Numbered from the stretch's first letter, positions 39,450-54,359 are shown. The stretch is 64,000 nt of DNA from Excoecaria cochinchinensis (GCA_947683425.1 CANTUQ010000343.1:230001-294000), one strand, 5' to 3'. Numbers and translations: made by a program. Notes: generated from the letters alone by a model not told the origin.

Positions 39450-42400
39450 AATCGAGAAATTGACAAAAGTGGTGAAATTTTGGATCCGGGTCGAATAATT
39501 CAGGAAAATCTGATCGGAATAGCTACTGGGAGCCTGCCGGTCACAATGCGTCGAGGATTGGGTTCGTCATGATCTGACGAATTTTTACGGGCTTCTGAAG
39601 GCATTATACTAGGGGAAATCGCCGAAATCGAGAAATCGCCAAAAGTGGTGAAATTTTGGATCCGGGTTAAATAATTCAGGAAAACTTGATCGGAATAGCT
39701 ACTGGGAGCCTGCCGGTCACAATGCGTCGAGGATTGGCTTCGTCGTGATCTGACGAATTTTTACGGGCTTTTGAATGCATTATACTAGGGGAAATCTCCG
39801 AAATCGAGTAATCGCCAAAAGTGGTGAAATTTTGGATCCGGGTCGAATAATTCAGGAAAACCTGATCGGAATAGCTACTGGGAGCCTGCCGGTCACAATG
39901 CGTCGAGGATTGGGTTCGTCGTGATCTGACGAATTTTTACGGGCTTCTGAACGCATTATACTAGGGGAAATCGCCGAAATCGCCAAAAGTGGTGAAATTT
40001 TGGATCCGGGTTGAATAATTCAGGAAAACCTTATCGGAATTGCTACTGGGAGCCTGCCGGTCACAATGCGTCGAGGATTGGCTTCGTCGTGATCTGACGA
40101 ATTTTTACGGGCTTCTGAAGGCATTATACTAGGGGAAATCGCAGAAATCGCCAAAAGTGGTGAAATTTTGGATCCGGGTCGAATAATTCAGGAAAACCTG
40201 ATCGGAATAGCTACTGGGAGCCTGCCGGTCACAATGCGTCGAGGATTGGTTTCGTCGTGATCTGACGAATTTTTACGGGCTTCTGAAGGCATTATACTAG
40301 GGGAAATCGCCGAAATCGAGAAATCGCCAAAAGTGGTGAAATTTTGGATCCGGGTCAAATAATTCAGGAAAACCTGATCGGAATAGCTACTGGGAGCCTG
40401 CCGGTCACAATGCGTCGAGGATTGGCTTCGTCGTGATCTGACGAATTTTTACGGGCTTCTGAAGGCATTATACTAGGGGAAATCGCCGAAATCGAGAAAT
40501 CGCCAAAAGTGGTGAAATTTTGGATCCGGGTCGAATAATTCAGGAAAACCTGATCGGAATAGCTACTGGGAGCCTGCCGGTCACAATGCGTCGAGGATTT
40601 GCTTCGTCGTGATCTGACGAATTTTTACGGGCTTCTGAAGGCATTATACTAGGGGAAATCGCCGAAATCGAGAAATCGCCAAAAGTGGTGAAATTTTGGA
40701 TCCGGGTCGAATAATTCAGGAAAACCTGATCGAAATAGCTACTGGGAGCCTGCCGGTCACAATGCGTCGAGAATTGGCTTCGTCGTGATCTGACGAATTT
40801 TTACGGGCTTTTGAAGGCATTATATTAGGGGAAATCGCCGAAATCGAGAAATCGCCAAAAGTGGTGAAATTTTGGATCCGGGTCGAATAATTCAGGAAAA
40901 CCTGATCGGAATAGCTACTGGGAGCCTGCCGGTCACAATGCGTCGAGGATTGGCTTCGTCGTGATCTGACGAATTTTTACGGGCTTCTGAAGGCATTATA
41001 CTAGGGGAAATTGCCGAAATCGAGAAATCGCTAAAAGTGGTGAAATTTTGGATCCGGGTCGAATAATTCAGGAAAACCTGATCGGAATAGCTACTGGGAG
41101 CCTGCCGGTCACAATGCGTCGAGGATTGGCTTCGTCGTGATCTGACGAATTTTTACGGGCTTCTGAAGGCATTATACTAGGGGAAATCGCAGAAATCGCC
41201 AAAAGTGGTGAAATTTTGGATCCGGGTCGAATAATTCAGGAAAACCTGATCGGAATAGCTACTGGGAGCCTGCCGGTCACAATGCGTCGAGGATTGGCTT
41301 CGTCGTGATCTGACGAATTTTTACGGGCTTCTGAAGGCATTATACTAGGGGAAATCGCCGAAATCGAAAAATCGCCAAAAGTGGTGAAATTTTGGATCCG
41401 GGTCGAATAATTCAGGAAAACCTGATCGGAATAGCTACTGGGAGCCTGCCGGTCACAATGCGTCGAGGATTGGGTTCGTCGTGATCTGACGAATTTTTAC
41501 GGGCTTCTGAAGGCATTATACTAGGGAAAATCGCCGAAATCGCCAAAAGTGGTGAAATTTTTGATCCGGGTCGAATAATTCAGGAAAACCTAATCGGAAT
41601 AGCTACTGGGAGCCTGCCGGTCACAATGCGTCGAGGATTGGCTTCGTCGTGATCTGACGAATTTTTACGGGCTTCTGAAGGCATTATACTAGGGGAAATC
41701 GCAGAAATCGCCAAAAGTGGTGAAATTTTGGATCCGGGTCGAATAATTCAGGAAAACCTGATCGGAATAGCTACTGGGAGCCTGCCGGTCACAATGCATC
41801 GAGGATTGGCTTCGTCGTGATCTGACGAATTTTTACGGGCTTCTGAAGGCATTATACTAGGGGAAATCGCAGAAATCGAGAAATCGCCAAAAGTGGTGAA
41901 ATTTTGGATCCGGGTCGAATAATTCAGGAAAACCTGATCGGAATAGCTACTGGGAGCCTGCCGGTCACAATGCGTCGAGGATTGGCTTCGTCGTGATCTG
42001 ACGAATTTTTACGGGCTTCTGAAGGCATTATACTAGGGGAAATCGCCGAAATCGAGAAATCGCCAAAAGTGGTGAAATTTTGGATCCGGGTCGAATAATT
42101 CAGGAAAACCTGATCGGAATAGCTACTGGGAGCCTGCCGGTCACAATGCGTCGAGGATTGGCTTCGTCGTGATCTGACGAATTTTTACGGGCTTCTGAAG
42201 GCATTATACTAGGGGAAATCGCCGAAATCGAGAAATCGCTAAAAGTGGTTAAATTTTGGATCCGGGTCGAATAATTCAGGAAAACCTGATCGGAATAGCT
42301 ACTGGGAGCCTGCCGGTCACAATGCGTCGAGGATTGGCTTCGTCGTGATCTGACGAATTTTTACGGGCTTCTGAAGGCATTATACTAGGGGAAATCGCAG

Positions 42401-45400
42401 AAATCGCCAAAAGTGGTGAAATTTTGGATCCGGGTCGAATAATTCAGGAAAACCTGATCGGAATAGCTACTGGGAGCCTGCCGGTCACAATGCGTCGAGG
42501 ATTGGCTTCGTCGTGATCTGACGAATTTTTACGGGCTTCTGAAGGCATTATACTAGGGGAAATCGCCGAAATCGAGAAATCGCTAAAAGTGGTGAAATTT
42601 TGGATCCGGGTCGAATAATTCAGGAAAACCTGATCGGAATAGCTACTGGGAGCCTGCCGGTCACAATGCGTCGAGGATTGGCTTCGTCGTGATCTGACGA
42701 ATTTTTACGGGCTTCTGAAGGCACTATACTAGGGGAAATCGCCGAAATCGAGAAATCGCCAAAAGTGGTGAAATTTTGGATCCGGGTCGAATAATTCAGG
42801 AAAACCTGATCGGAATAGCTACTGGGAGACTGCCGGTCACAATGCGTCGAGGATTGGCTTCGTCGTGATCTGACGAATTTTTACGGGCTTCTGAAGGCAT
42901 TATACTAGGGGAAATCGCTGAAATCGAGAAATCGCCATAAGTGGTGAAATTTTGGATCCGGGTCGAATAATTCAGGAAAACCTGATCGGAATAGCTACTG
43001 GGAGCCTGCCGGTCACAATGCGTCGAGGATTGGGTTCGTCGTGATCTGACGAATTTTTACGGGCTTCTGAAGGCATTATACTAGGGAAAATCGCCGAAAT
43101 CGCCAAAAGTGGTGAAATTTTTGATCCGGGTCGAATAATTCAGGAAAACCTGATCGGAATAGCTACTGGGAGCCTGCCGGTCACAATGCGTCGAGGATTG
43201 GCTTCGTCGTGATCTGACGAATTTTTACGGGCTTCTGAAGGCATTATACTAGGGGAAATCGCATAAATCGCCAAAAGTGGTGAAATTTTGGATCCGGGTC
43301 GAATAATTCAGGAAAACCTGATCGGAATAGCTACTGGGAGCCTGCCGGTCACAATGCGTCGAGGATTGGCTTCGTCGTGATCTGACGAATTTTTACGGGC
43401 TTCTGAAGGCATTATACTAGGGGAAATCGCAGAAATCGAGAAATCGCCAAAAGTGGTGAAATTTTGGATCCGGGTCGAATAATTCAGGAAAACCTGATCG
43501 GAATAGCTACTGGGAGCCTGCCGGTCACAATGCGGTGAGGATTGGCTTCGTCGTGATCTGACGAATTTTTACGGGCTTCTGAAGGCATTATACTAGGGGA
43601 AATCGCCGAAATCGAGAAATCGCCAAAAGTGGTGAAATTTTGGATCCGGGTCGAATAATTCAGGAAAACCTGATCGGAATAGCTACTGGGAGCCTGCCGG
43701 TCACAATGCGTCGAGGATTGGCTTCGTCGTGATCTGACGAATTTTTACGGGCTTCTGAAGGCATTATACTAGGGGAAATCGCCGAAATCGAGAAATCGCC
43801 ATAAGTGGTGAAATTTTGGATCCGGGTCGAATAATTCAGGAAAACCTGATCGGAATAGCTACTGGGAGCCTGCCTGTCACAATGCGTCGAGAATTTGCTT
43901 CGTCGTGATCTGACGAATTTTTACGGGCTTCTGAAGGCATTATACTAGGGGAAATCGCCGAAATCGAGAAATCGCCAAAAGTGGTGAAATTTTGGATCCG
44001 GGTCGAATAATTCAGGAAAACCTGATCGAAATAGCTACTGGGAGCCTGCCGGTCACAATGCGTCGAGGATTGGCTTCGTCGTGATCTGACGAATTTTTAC
44101 GGACTTCTGAAGGCATTATACTAGGGGAAATCGCCGAAATCGAGAAATTGACAAAAGTGGTGAAATTTTGGATCCGGGTCGAATAATTCAGGAAAATCTG
44201 ATCGGAATAGCTACTGGGAGCCTGCCGGTCACAATGCGTCGAGGATTGGCTTCGTCATGATCTGACGAATTTTTACGGGCTTCTGAAGGCATTATACTAG
44301 GGGAAATCGCCGAAATCGAGAAATCGCCAAAAGTGGTGAAATTTTGGATCCGGGTTAAATAATTCAGGAAAACTTGATCGGAATAGCTACTGGGAGCCTG
44401 CCGGTCACAATGCGTTGAGGATTGGCTTCGTCGTGATCTGACGAATTTTTACGGGCTTTTGAAGGCATTATACTAGGGGAAATCTCCGAAATCGAGTAAT
44501 CGCCAAAAGTGGTGAAATTTTGGATCCGGGTCGAATAATTCAGGAAAACCTGATCGGAATAGCTACTGGGAGCCTGCCGGTCACAATGCGTCGAGGATTG
44601 GGTTCGTCGTGATCTGACGAATTTTTACGGGCTTCTGAACGCATTATACTAGGGGAAATCGCCGAAATCGCCAAAAGTGGTGAAATTTTGGATCCGGGTT
44701 GAATAATTCAGGAAAACCTGATCGGAATTGCTACTGGGAGCCTGCCGGTCACAATGCGTCGAGGATTGGCTTCGTCGTGATCTGACGAATTTTTACGGGC
44801 TTCTGAAGGCATTATACTAGGGGAAATCGCAGAAATCGCCAAAAGTGGTGAAATTTTGGATCCGGGTCGAATAATTCAGGAAAACCTGATCGGAATAGCT
44901 ACTGGGAGCCTGCCGGTCACAATGCGTCGAGGATTGGCTTCGTCGTGATCTGACGAATTTTTACGGGCTTCTGAAGGCATTATACTAGGGGAAATCGCCG
45001 AAATCGAGAAATCGCCATAAGTGGTGAAATTTTGGATCCGGGTCGAATAATTCAGGAAAACCTGATCGGAATAGCTACTGGGAGCCTGCCGGTCACAATG
45101 CGTCGAGGATTTGCTTCGTCGTGATCTGACGAATTTTTACGGGCTTCTGAAGGCATTATACTAGGGGAAATCGCCGAAATCGAGAAATCGCCAAAAGTGT
45201 TGAAATTTTGGATCCGGGTCGAATAATTCAGGAAAACCTGATCGAAATAGCTACTGGGAGCCTGCCGGTCACAATGCGTCGAGGATTGGCTTCGTCGTGA
45301 TCTGACGAATTTTTACGGGCTTCTGAAGGCATTATACTAGGGGAAATCGCCGAAATCGAGAAATTGACAAAAATGGTGAAATTTTGGATCCGGGTCGAAT

Positions 45401-46500
45401 AATTCAGGAAAATCTGATCGGAATAGCTACTGGGAGCCTGCCGGTCACAATGCGTCGAGGATTGGCTTCGTCATGATCTGACGAATTTTTACGGGCTTCT
45501 GAAGGCATTATACTAGGGGAAATCGCCGAAATCGAGAAATCGCCAAAAGTGGTGAAATTTTGGATCCGGGTTAAATAATTCAGGAAAACTTGATCGGAAT
45601 AGCTACTGGGAGCCTGCCGGTCACAATGCGTCGAGGATTGGCTTCGTCGTGATCTGACGAATTTTTACGGGCTTTTGAAGGCATTATACTAGGGGAAATC
45701 TCCGAAATCGAGTAATCGCCAAAAGTGGTGAAATTTTGGATCCGGGTCGAATAATTCAGGAAAACCTGATCGGAATAGCTACTGGGAGCCTGCCGGTCAC
45801 AATGCGTCGAGGATTGGGTTCGTCGTGATCTGACGAATTTTTACGGGCTTCTGAACGCATTATACTAGGGGAAATCGCCGAAATCGCCAAAAGTGGTGAA
45901 ATTTTGGATCCGGGTTGAATAATTCAGGAAAACCTGATCGAAATTGCTACTGGGAGCCTGCCGGTCACAATGCGTCGAGGATTGGCTTCGTCGTGATCTG
46001 ACGAATTTTTACGGGCTTCTGAAGGCATTATACTAGGGGAAATCGCAGAAATCGCCAAAAGTGGTGAAATTTTGGATCCGGGTCGAATAATTCAGGAAAA
46101 CCTGATCGGAATAGCTACTGGGAGCCTGCCGGTCACAATGCGTCGAGGATTGGCTTCGTCGTGATCTGACGAATTTTTACGGGCTTCTGAAGGCATTATA
46201 CTAGGGGAAATCGCCGAAATCGAGAAATCGCCAAAAGTGGTGAAATTTTGGATCCGGGTCAAATAATTCAGGAAAACCTGATCGGAATAGCTACTGGGAG
46301 CCTGCCGGTCACAATGCGTCGAGGATTGGCTTCGTCGTGATCTGACGAATTTTTACGGGCTTCTGAAGGCATTATACTAGGGGAAATCGCCGAAATCGAG
46401 AAATCGCCAAAAGTGGTGAAATTTTGGATCCGGGTCGAATAATTCAGGAAAACCTGATCGGAATAGCTACTGGGAGCCTGCCGGTCACAATGCATCGAGG
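39450..46500 (+). repeat. Higher-order repeat, 1,216 bp (7-mer), with a displaced third copy
   Basis: A linked set of rare variants (GAAATTGACAAAA, GGTTAAATAATTC with AAAACTTGATC, AAATCTCCGAAATCGAGTAATCGCC split over one monomer, and CTGAACGCATTATAC) occurs three times. The GGTTAAAT variant lies at 39,666, 44,354 and 45,570. The last two are 1,216 bp apart, equal to five 176-bp plus two 168-bp monomers. The first lies 4,688 bp upstream, with more ordinary monomers between. This fits a tandem 7-mer duplication plus an earlier larger duplication. Confidence 0.75.
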
Positions 46501-47699
46501 ATTTGCTTCGTCGTGATCTGACGAATTTTTACGGGCTTCTGAAGGCATTATACTAGGGGAAATCGCCGAAATCGAGAAATCGCCAAAAGTGGTGAAATTT
46601 TGGATCCGGGTCGAATAATTCAGGAAAACCTGATCGAAATAGCTACTGGGAGCCTGCCGGTCACAATGCGTCGAGAATTGGCTTCGTCGTGATCTGACGA
46701 ATTTTTACGGGCTTCTGAAGGCATTATACTAGGGGAAATCGCCGAAATCGAGAAATCGCCAAAAGTGGTGAAATTTTGGATCCGGGTCGAATAATTCAGG
46801 AAAACCTGATCGGAATAGCTACTGGGAGCCTGCCGGTCACAATGCGTCGAGGATTGGCTTCGTCGTGATCTGACGAATTTTTACGGGCTTCTGAAGGCAT
46901 TATACTAGGGGAAATCGCCGAAATCGAGAAATCGCTAAAAGCGGTGAAATTTTTGATCCGGGTCGAATAATTCAGGAAAACCTGATCGGAATAGCTACTG
47001 GGAGCCTGCCGGTCACAATGCGTCGAGGATTGGCTTCGTCGTGATCTGACGACTTTTTACGGGCTTCTGAAGGCATTATACTAGGGGAAATCGCCGAAAT
47101 CGAGAAATCGCCAAAAGTGGTGAAATTTTGGATCCGGGTCGAATAATTCAGGAAAACCTGATCGGAATAGCTACTGGGAGCCTGCCGGTCACAATGCGTC
47201 GAGGATTGGCTTCGTCGTGATCTGACGAATTTTTACGGGCTTCTGAAGGAATTATACTAGGGGAAATCGCCGAAATCGAGAAATCGCCGAAAGTGGTGAA
47301 GTTTTTGATCCGGGTCGAATAATTCAGGAAAACCTGATCGCAATAGCTACTGGGAGCTTGCCGGTCACAATGCGTCGAGGATTGGCTTCGTCGTGATCTG
47401 ACGAATTTTTACGGGCTTCTGAATGCATTATACTAGGGAATATCGCCGAAATCGAGAAATCGCCAAAAGTGGTGAAATTTTGGATTCGGGTCGAATAATT
47501 CAGGAAAACCTGATCGGAATAGCTACTGGGAGCCTGCCGGTCACAATGCGTCGAGGATTGGCTTCGTCGTGATCTGACGAATTTTTACGGGCTTCTGAAG
47601 GCATTATACTAGGGGAAATCGCCGAAATCGAGAAATCGCCAAAAGTGGTGAAATTTTGGATCCGGGTCGAATAATTCAGGAAAACCTTATCGGAATAGC

Positions 47700-50500
47700 T
47701 ACTGGGAGCCTGCCGGTCACAATGCGTCGAGGATTGGCTTCGTCGTGATCTGACGAATTTTTACGGGCTTCTGAAGGCATTATACTAGGGGAAATCGACG
47801 AAATCGAGAAATCGCCAAAAGTGGTGAAGTTTTGGATCCGGGTCGAATAATTCAGGAAAACCTGATCGCAATAGCTACTGGGAGCCTGCCGGTCACAATG
47901 CGTCGAGGATTGGCTTCGTCGTGATCTGACGAATTTTTACGGGCTTCTGAATGCATTATACTAGGGAAAATCGCCGAAATCGAGAAATCGCCAAAAGTGG
48001 TGAAATTTTGGATTCGGGTCGAATAATTCAGGAAAACCTGATCGGAATAGCTACTGGGAGCCTGCCGGTCACAATGCGTCGAGGATTGGCTTCGTCATGA
48101 TCTGACGAATTTTTACGGGCTTCTGAAGGCACTATACTAGGGGAAATCGCCGAAATCGAGAAATCGCCAAAAGTGGTGAAATTTTAGATCCGGGTCGAAT
48201 AATTCAGGAAAACCTGATCGGAATAGCTACTGGGAGACTGCCGGTCACAATGCGTCGAGGATTGGCTTCGTCGTGATCTGACGAATTTTTACGGGCTTCT
48301 GAAGGCATTATACTAGGGGAAATCGCCGAAATCGAGAAATCGCCAAAAGTGGTGAAATTTTGGATCCGGGTCGAATAATTCAGGAAAACCTGATCGAAAT
48401 AGCTACTGGGAGCCTGCCGGTCACAATGCGTCGAGGATTGGCTTCGTCGTGATCTGACGAATTTTTACGGGCTTCTGAAGGCATTATACTAGGGGAAATC
48501 GCCGAAATCGCCAAAAGTGGTGAAATTTTGGATCCGGGTCGAATAATTCAGGAAAACCTGATCGGAATAGCTACTGGGAGCCTGCCGGTCACAATGCATC
48601 GAGGATTGGCTTCGTCGTGATCTGACGAATTTTTACGGGCTTCTGAAGGCATTATACTAGGGGAAATTGCCGAAATCGAGAAATCGCCAAAAGTGGTGAA
48701 ATTTTGGATCCGGGTCGAATAATTCAGGAAAACCTGATCGGAATAGCTACTGGGAGCCTGCCGGTCACAATGCGTCGAGAATTGGCTTCGTCGTGATCTG
48801 ACGAATTTTTACGGGCTTCTGAAGGCATTATACTAGGGGAAATCGCCGAAATCGAGAAATCGCCCAAAAGTGGTGAAATTTTGGATCCGGGTCGAATAAT
48901 TCAGGAAAACCTGATCGGAATAGCTACTGGGAGCCTGCCGGTCACAATGCGTCGAGGATTGGCTTCGTCGTGATCTGACGAATTTTTACGGGCTTCTGAA
49001 GGCATTATACTAGGGGAAATCGCCGAAATCGAGAAATCGCCAAAAGTGGTGAAATTTTGGATCCGGGTCGAATAATTCAGGAAAACCTGATCGGAATAGC
49101 TACTGGGAGCCTGCCGGTCACAATGCGTCGAGGATTGGCTTCGTCGTGATTTGACGATTTTTTACGGGCTTCTGAAGGCATTATACTAGGGGAAATCGAC
49201 GAAATCGAGAAATCGCCAAAAGTGGTGAAGTTTTGGATCCGGGTCGAATAATTCAGGAAAACCTGATCGCAATAGCTACTGGGAGCCTGCCGGTCACAAT
49301 GCGTCGAGGATTGGCTTCGTCGTGATCTGACGAATTTTTACGGGCTTCTGACTGCATTATACTAGGGAAAATCGCCGAAATCGAGAAATCGCCAAAAGTG
49401 GTGAAATTTTGGATTCGGGTCGAATAATTCAGGAAAATCTGATCGGAATAGCTATTGGGAGCCTGCCGGTCACAATGCGTCGAGGATTGGCTTCGTCGTG
49501 ATCTGACGAATTTTTACGGGCTTCTGAAGGCACTATACTAGGGGAAATCGCCGAAATCGAGAAATCGCCAAAAGTGGTGAAATTTTGGATCCGGGTCGAA
49601 TAATTCAGGAAAACCTGATCGGAATAGCTACTGGGAGACTGCCGGTCACAATGCGTCGAGGATTGGCTTCGTCGTGATCTGACGAATTTTTACGGGCTTC
49701 TGAAGGCATTATACTAGGGGAAATCGCCGAAATCGAGAAATCGCCAAAAGTGGTGAAATTTTGGATCCGGGTCGAATAATTCAGGAAAACCTGATCGAAA
49801 TAGCTACTGGGAGCCTGCCGGTCACAATGCGTCGAGGATTGGCTTCGTCGTGATCTAACGAATTTTTACGGGCTTCTGAAGGCATTATACTAGGGGAAAT
49901 CGAGAAATCGCCAAAAGTGGTGAAATTTTGGATCCGGGTCGAATAATTCAGGAAAGCCTGATCGGAATAGCTACTGGGAGCCTGCCGGTCACAATGCATC
50001 GAGGATTGGCTTCGTCGTGATCTGACGAATTTTTACGGGCTTCTGAAGGCATTATACTAGGGGAAATCGCCGAAATCGAGAAATCGCCAAAAGTGGTGAA
50101 ATTTTGGATCCGGGTCGAATAATTCAGGAAAACCTGATCGGAATAGCTACTAGGAGCCTGCCGGTCACAATGCGTCGAGAATTGGCTTCGTCGTGATCTG
50201 ACGAATTTTTACGGGCTTCTGAAGGCATTATACTAGGGGAAATCGCCGAAATCGAGAAATCGCCCAAAAGTGGTGAAATTTTGGATCCGGGTCGAATAAT
50301 TCAGGAAAACCTGATCGGAATAGCTACTGGGAGCCTGCCGGTCACAATGCGTCGAGGATTGGCTTCGTCGTGATCTGACGAATTTTTACGGGCTTCTGAA
50401 GGCATTATACTAGGGGAAATCGCCGAAATCGAGAAATCGCCAAAAGTGGTGAAATTTTGGATCCGGGTCGAATAATTCAGGAAAACCTGATCGGAATAGC
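47700..50500 (+). repeat. Tandem pair with ~1,400-bp period
   Basis: The variant GTGGTGAAGTTTTGG (GAAG at 47,826 and 49,227) repeats with a 1,401-bp step, as do GATCGCAATAGC (near 47,867 and 49,267) and GGGAGACTGCCGG (near 48,235 and 49,636). The inserted-C variant CGCCCAAAAG at 48,861 and 50,261 has a step of 1,400. The one-base change in step arises because the equivalent monomer is 168 bp in the left unit (near 48,500) and 167 bp in the right unit (near 49,900). Confidence 0.7.
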
Positions 50501-51749
50501 TACTGGGAGCCTGCCGGTCACAATGCGTCGAGGATTGGCTTCGTCGTGATCTGACGAATTTTTACGGGCTTCTGAAGGCATTATACTAGGGGAAATCGCC
50601 AAAAGTGGTGAAATTTTGGATCCGGGTCGAATAATTCAGGAAAACCTGATCGGAATAGCTATTGGGAGCCTGCCGGTCACAATGCGTCGAGGATTGGCTT
50701 CGTCGTGATCTGACGAATTTTTACGGGCTTCTGAAGGCATTATACTAGGGGAAATCGCCGAAATCGAGAAATCGCCAAAAGTGGTGAAATTTTGGATCCG
50801 GGTCGAATAATTCAGGAAAACCTGATCGGAATAGCTACTGGGAGCCTGCCGGTCACAATGCGTCGAGGATTGGCTTCGTCTTGATCTGACGAATTTTTAC
50901 GGGCTTGTGAAGGCATTATACTAGGGGAAATCGCCGAAATCGAGAAATCGGCAAAAGTTGTGAAATTTTGGATCCGGGTCGAATAATTCAGGAAAACCTG
51001 ATCGGAATAGCTACTGGGAGCCTGCCGGTCACAATGCGTCGAGGATTGGCTTCGTCGGGATCTGACGAATTTTTACAGGCTTCTGAAGGCATTATACTAG
51101 TGGAAATCGCCGAAATCGAGAAATCGCCAAAAGTGGTGAAATTTTGGATCCGGGTCGAATAATTCAGGAAAACCTAATCGGAATAGCTACTGGGAGCCTG
51201 CCGGTCACAATGCGTCGAGGATTGGCTTCGTCGGGATCTGACGAATTTTTACGGGCTTCTGAAGGCATTATACTAGGGGAAATCGAGAAATCGCCAAAAG
51301 TGGTGAAATTTTTGATCTGGGTCGAATAATTCAGGAAAACCTGATCGGAATAGCTACTGGGAGCCTACCGGTCACAATGCGTGGAGGATTGGCTTCATCA
51401 GGATCTGACGAATTTTTACGGGCTTCTGAAGGCATTATACTAGGGGAAATCGCCGAAATCGAGAAATCGCCAAAAGAGGTAAAATTTTGGATCCGGGTCG
51501 AATAATTCAGGAAAACCTTATCAGAATAGCTACTGGGAGCCTGCCGGTCACAATGCGTCGAGAATTGGCTTCGTCGTGATCTGACGAATTTTTACGGGCT
51601 TCTGAAGGCATTATACTAGGGGAAATCGCCGAAATCGAGAAATCGCCAAAAGTGGTGAAATTTTTGATCCGGGTCGAATAATTCAGGAAAACCTGATCGG
51701 AATAGCTACTGGGAGCCTGCCGGTCACAATGCGTCGAGGATTGGCTTCG

Positions 51750-53450
51750 TCGTGACCTGACGAATTTTTACGGGCTTCTGAAGGCATTATACTAGGGGAA
51801 ATCGCCGAAATCGAGAAATCGCCAAAAGTGGTGAAATTTTGGATCCGGGTCGAATAATTCAGGAAAACCTGATCGGAATAGCTACTGGGAGCCTGCCGGT
51901 CACAATGCTTTGAGGATTGGCTTCGTCGTGACCTGACGAATTTTTACGGGCTTCTGAAGGCATTATACTAGGGGAAATCGCCGAAATCGAGAAATCGCCA
52001 AAAGTGGTGAAATTTTGGATCCGGGTCGAATAATTCAGGAAAACCTGATCGGAATAGCTACTGGGTTCCTACCGGTCACAATGCGTCGAGGATTGGTTTC
52101 GTCGGGATCTGACGAATTTTTACGGGCTTGTGAAGGCATTATACTAGGGGAAATCGCCGAAATCGAGAAATCGCCAAAAGTGGTGAAATTTTGGATCCGG
52201 GTCGAATAATTCAGGAAAACCTGATCGGAATAGCTACTGGGAGCCTGCCGGTCACAATGCGTCGAGGATTGGCTTCGTCGTGACCTGACGAATTTTTACG
52301 GGCTTCTGAAGGCATTATACTAGGGGAAATCGCCGAAATCGAGAAATCGCCAAAAGTGGTGAAATTTTGGATCCGGGTCGAATAATTCAGGAAAACCTGA
52401 TCGGAATAGCTACTGGGAGCCTGCCGGTCACAATGCTTTGAGGATTGGCTTCGTCGTGACCTGACGAATTTTTACGGGCTTCTGAAGGCATTATACTAGG
52501 GGAAATCGCCGAAATCGAGAAATCGCCAAAAGTGGTGAAATTTTGGATCCGGGTCGAATAATTCAGGAAAACCTGATCGGAATAGCTACTGGGAGCCTGC
52601 CGGTCACAATGCGTCGAGAATTGGCTTCGTCGTGACCTGACGAATTTTTACGGGCTTGTGAAGGCATTATACTAGGGGAAATCGCCGAAATCGAGAAATC
52701 GCCAAAAGTGGTGAAATTTTGGATCCGGGTCGAATAATTCAGGAAAACCTAATCGGAATAGCTACTGGGAGCCTGCCGGTCACAATGCGTCGAGGATTGG
52801 CTTCGTCATGACCTGACGAATTTTTACGGGCTTTTGAAGGCATTATACTAGGGGAAATCGCCGAAATCGAGAAATCGCCAAAAGTGTTGAAATTTTGGAT
52901 CCGGGTCTAATAATTCAGGAAAACCTGATCGGAATAGCTACTGGGAGCCTGCCGGTCACAATGCGTCGAGGATTGGCTTCGTCGTGACCTGACGAATTTT
53001 TACGGGCTTCTGAAGGCATTATACTAGGGGAAATCGCCGAAATCGAGAAATCGCCAAAAGTGGTGAAATTTTGGATCCGGGTCGAATAATTCAGGAAAAC
53101 CTGATCGGAATAGCTACTGGGAGCCTGCCGGTCACAATGCGTCGATGATTGGCTTCGTCGTGATCTGACGAAATTTTACGGGCTTCTGAAGGCATTATAC
53201 TAGGGGAAATCGCCGAAATCGAGAAATCGCCAAAAGTGGTGAAATTTTGGATCCGGGTCGAATAATTCAGGAAAACCTGATCGGAATAGCTACTGGGTTC
53301 CTACCGGTCACAATGCGTCGAGGATTGGTTTCGTCGGGATCTGACGAATTTTTACGGGCTTCTAAAGGCATTATACTAGGGGAAATCGCCGAAATCGAGA
53401 AATCGCCAAAAGGGGTGAAATTTTGGATCCGGGTCGAATAATTCAGGAAA
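51750..53450 (+). repeat. Array subdomain with CGTGACCTGACG monomers
   Basis: Between about 51,750 and 53,000 seven monomers carry CGTGACCTGACG instead of CGTGATCTGACG, mostly in 176-bp steps. The variant CTGGGTTCCTACCGG occurs near 52,062 and 53,294, a step of 1,232 bp (7x176). CAATGCTTTGAGG occurs near 51,905 and 52,433, a step of 528 bp (3x176). Local amplification in whole-monomer units is the simplest reading. Confidence 0.65.
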
Positions 53451-54359
53451 ACCTGATCGGAATAGCTACTGGGAGCCTGCCGGTCACAATGCGTCGAGGA
53501 TTGGCTTCGTCGTGATCTGACGAATTTTTACGGGCTTCTGAAGGCATTATACTAGGGGAAATCGCCGAAATCGAGAAATCGCCAAAAGTGGTGAAATTTT
53601 GGATCCGGGTCGAATAATTCAGGAAAACCTGATCGGAATAGCTACTGGGAGCCTGCCGGTCACAATGCGTCGAGGATTGGCTTCGTCGTGATCTGACGAA
53701 TTTTTACGGGCTTCTGAAGGCATTATACTAGGGGAAATCGCCGAAATCGAGAAATCGCCAAAAGTGGTGAAATTTTGGATCCGTGTCGAATAATTCAGGA
53801 AAACCTGATCGGAATAGCTACTGGGAGCCTGCCGGTCACAATGCGTCGAGGATTGGCATCGTCGTGAGCTGACGAATTTTTACGGGCTTCTGAAGGCATT
53901 ATACTAGGGGAAATCGCCGAAATCCAGAAATCGCCAAAAGTGGTGAAATTTTGGATCCGGGTCGAATAATTCAGGAAAACCTGATCGGAATAGCTACTGG
54001 GAGCCTGCCGGTCACAATGCGTCGAGGATTGGCTTCGTCGTGATCTGACGAATTTTTACGGGCTTCTGAAGGCATTATACTAGGGGAAATCGAGAAATCG
54101 CCAAAAGTGGTGAAATTTTGGATCCGGGTCGAATAATTCAGGAAAACCTGATCGGAATAGCTACTGGGAGCCTACCGGTCACAATGCGTGGAGGATTGGC
54201 TTCGTCGTGATCTGACGAATTTTAACGGGCTTCTGAAGGCATTATACTAGGGGAAATCGCCGAAATCGAGAAATCGCCAAAAGTGGTGAAATTTTGGATC
54301 CGGGTCGAATAATTCAGGAAAACCTGATCGGAATAGCTACTGGGAGCCTGCCGGTCACA

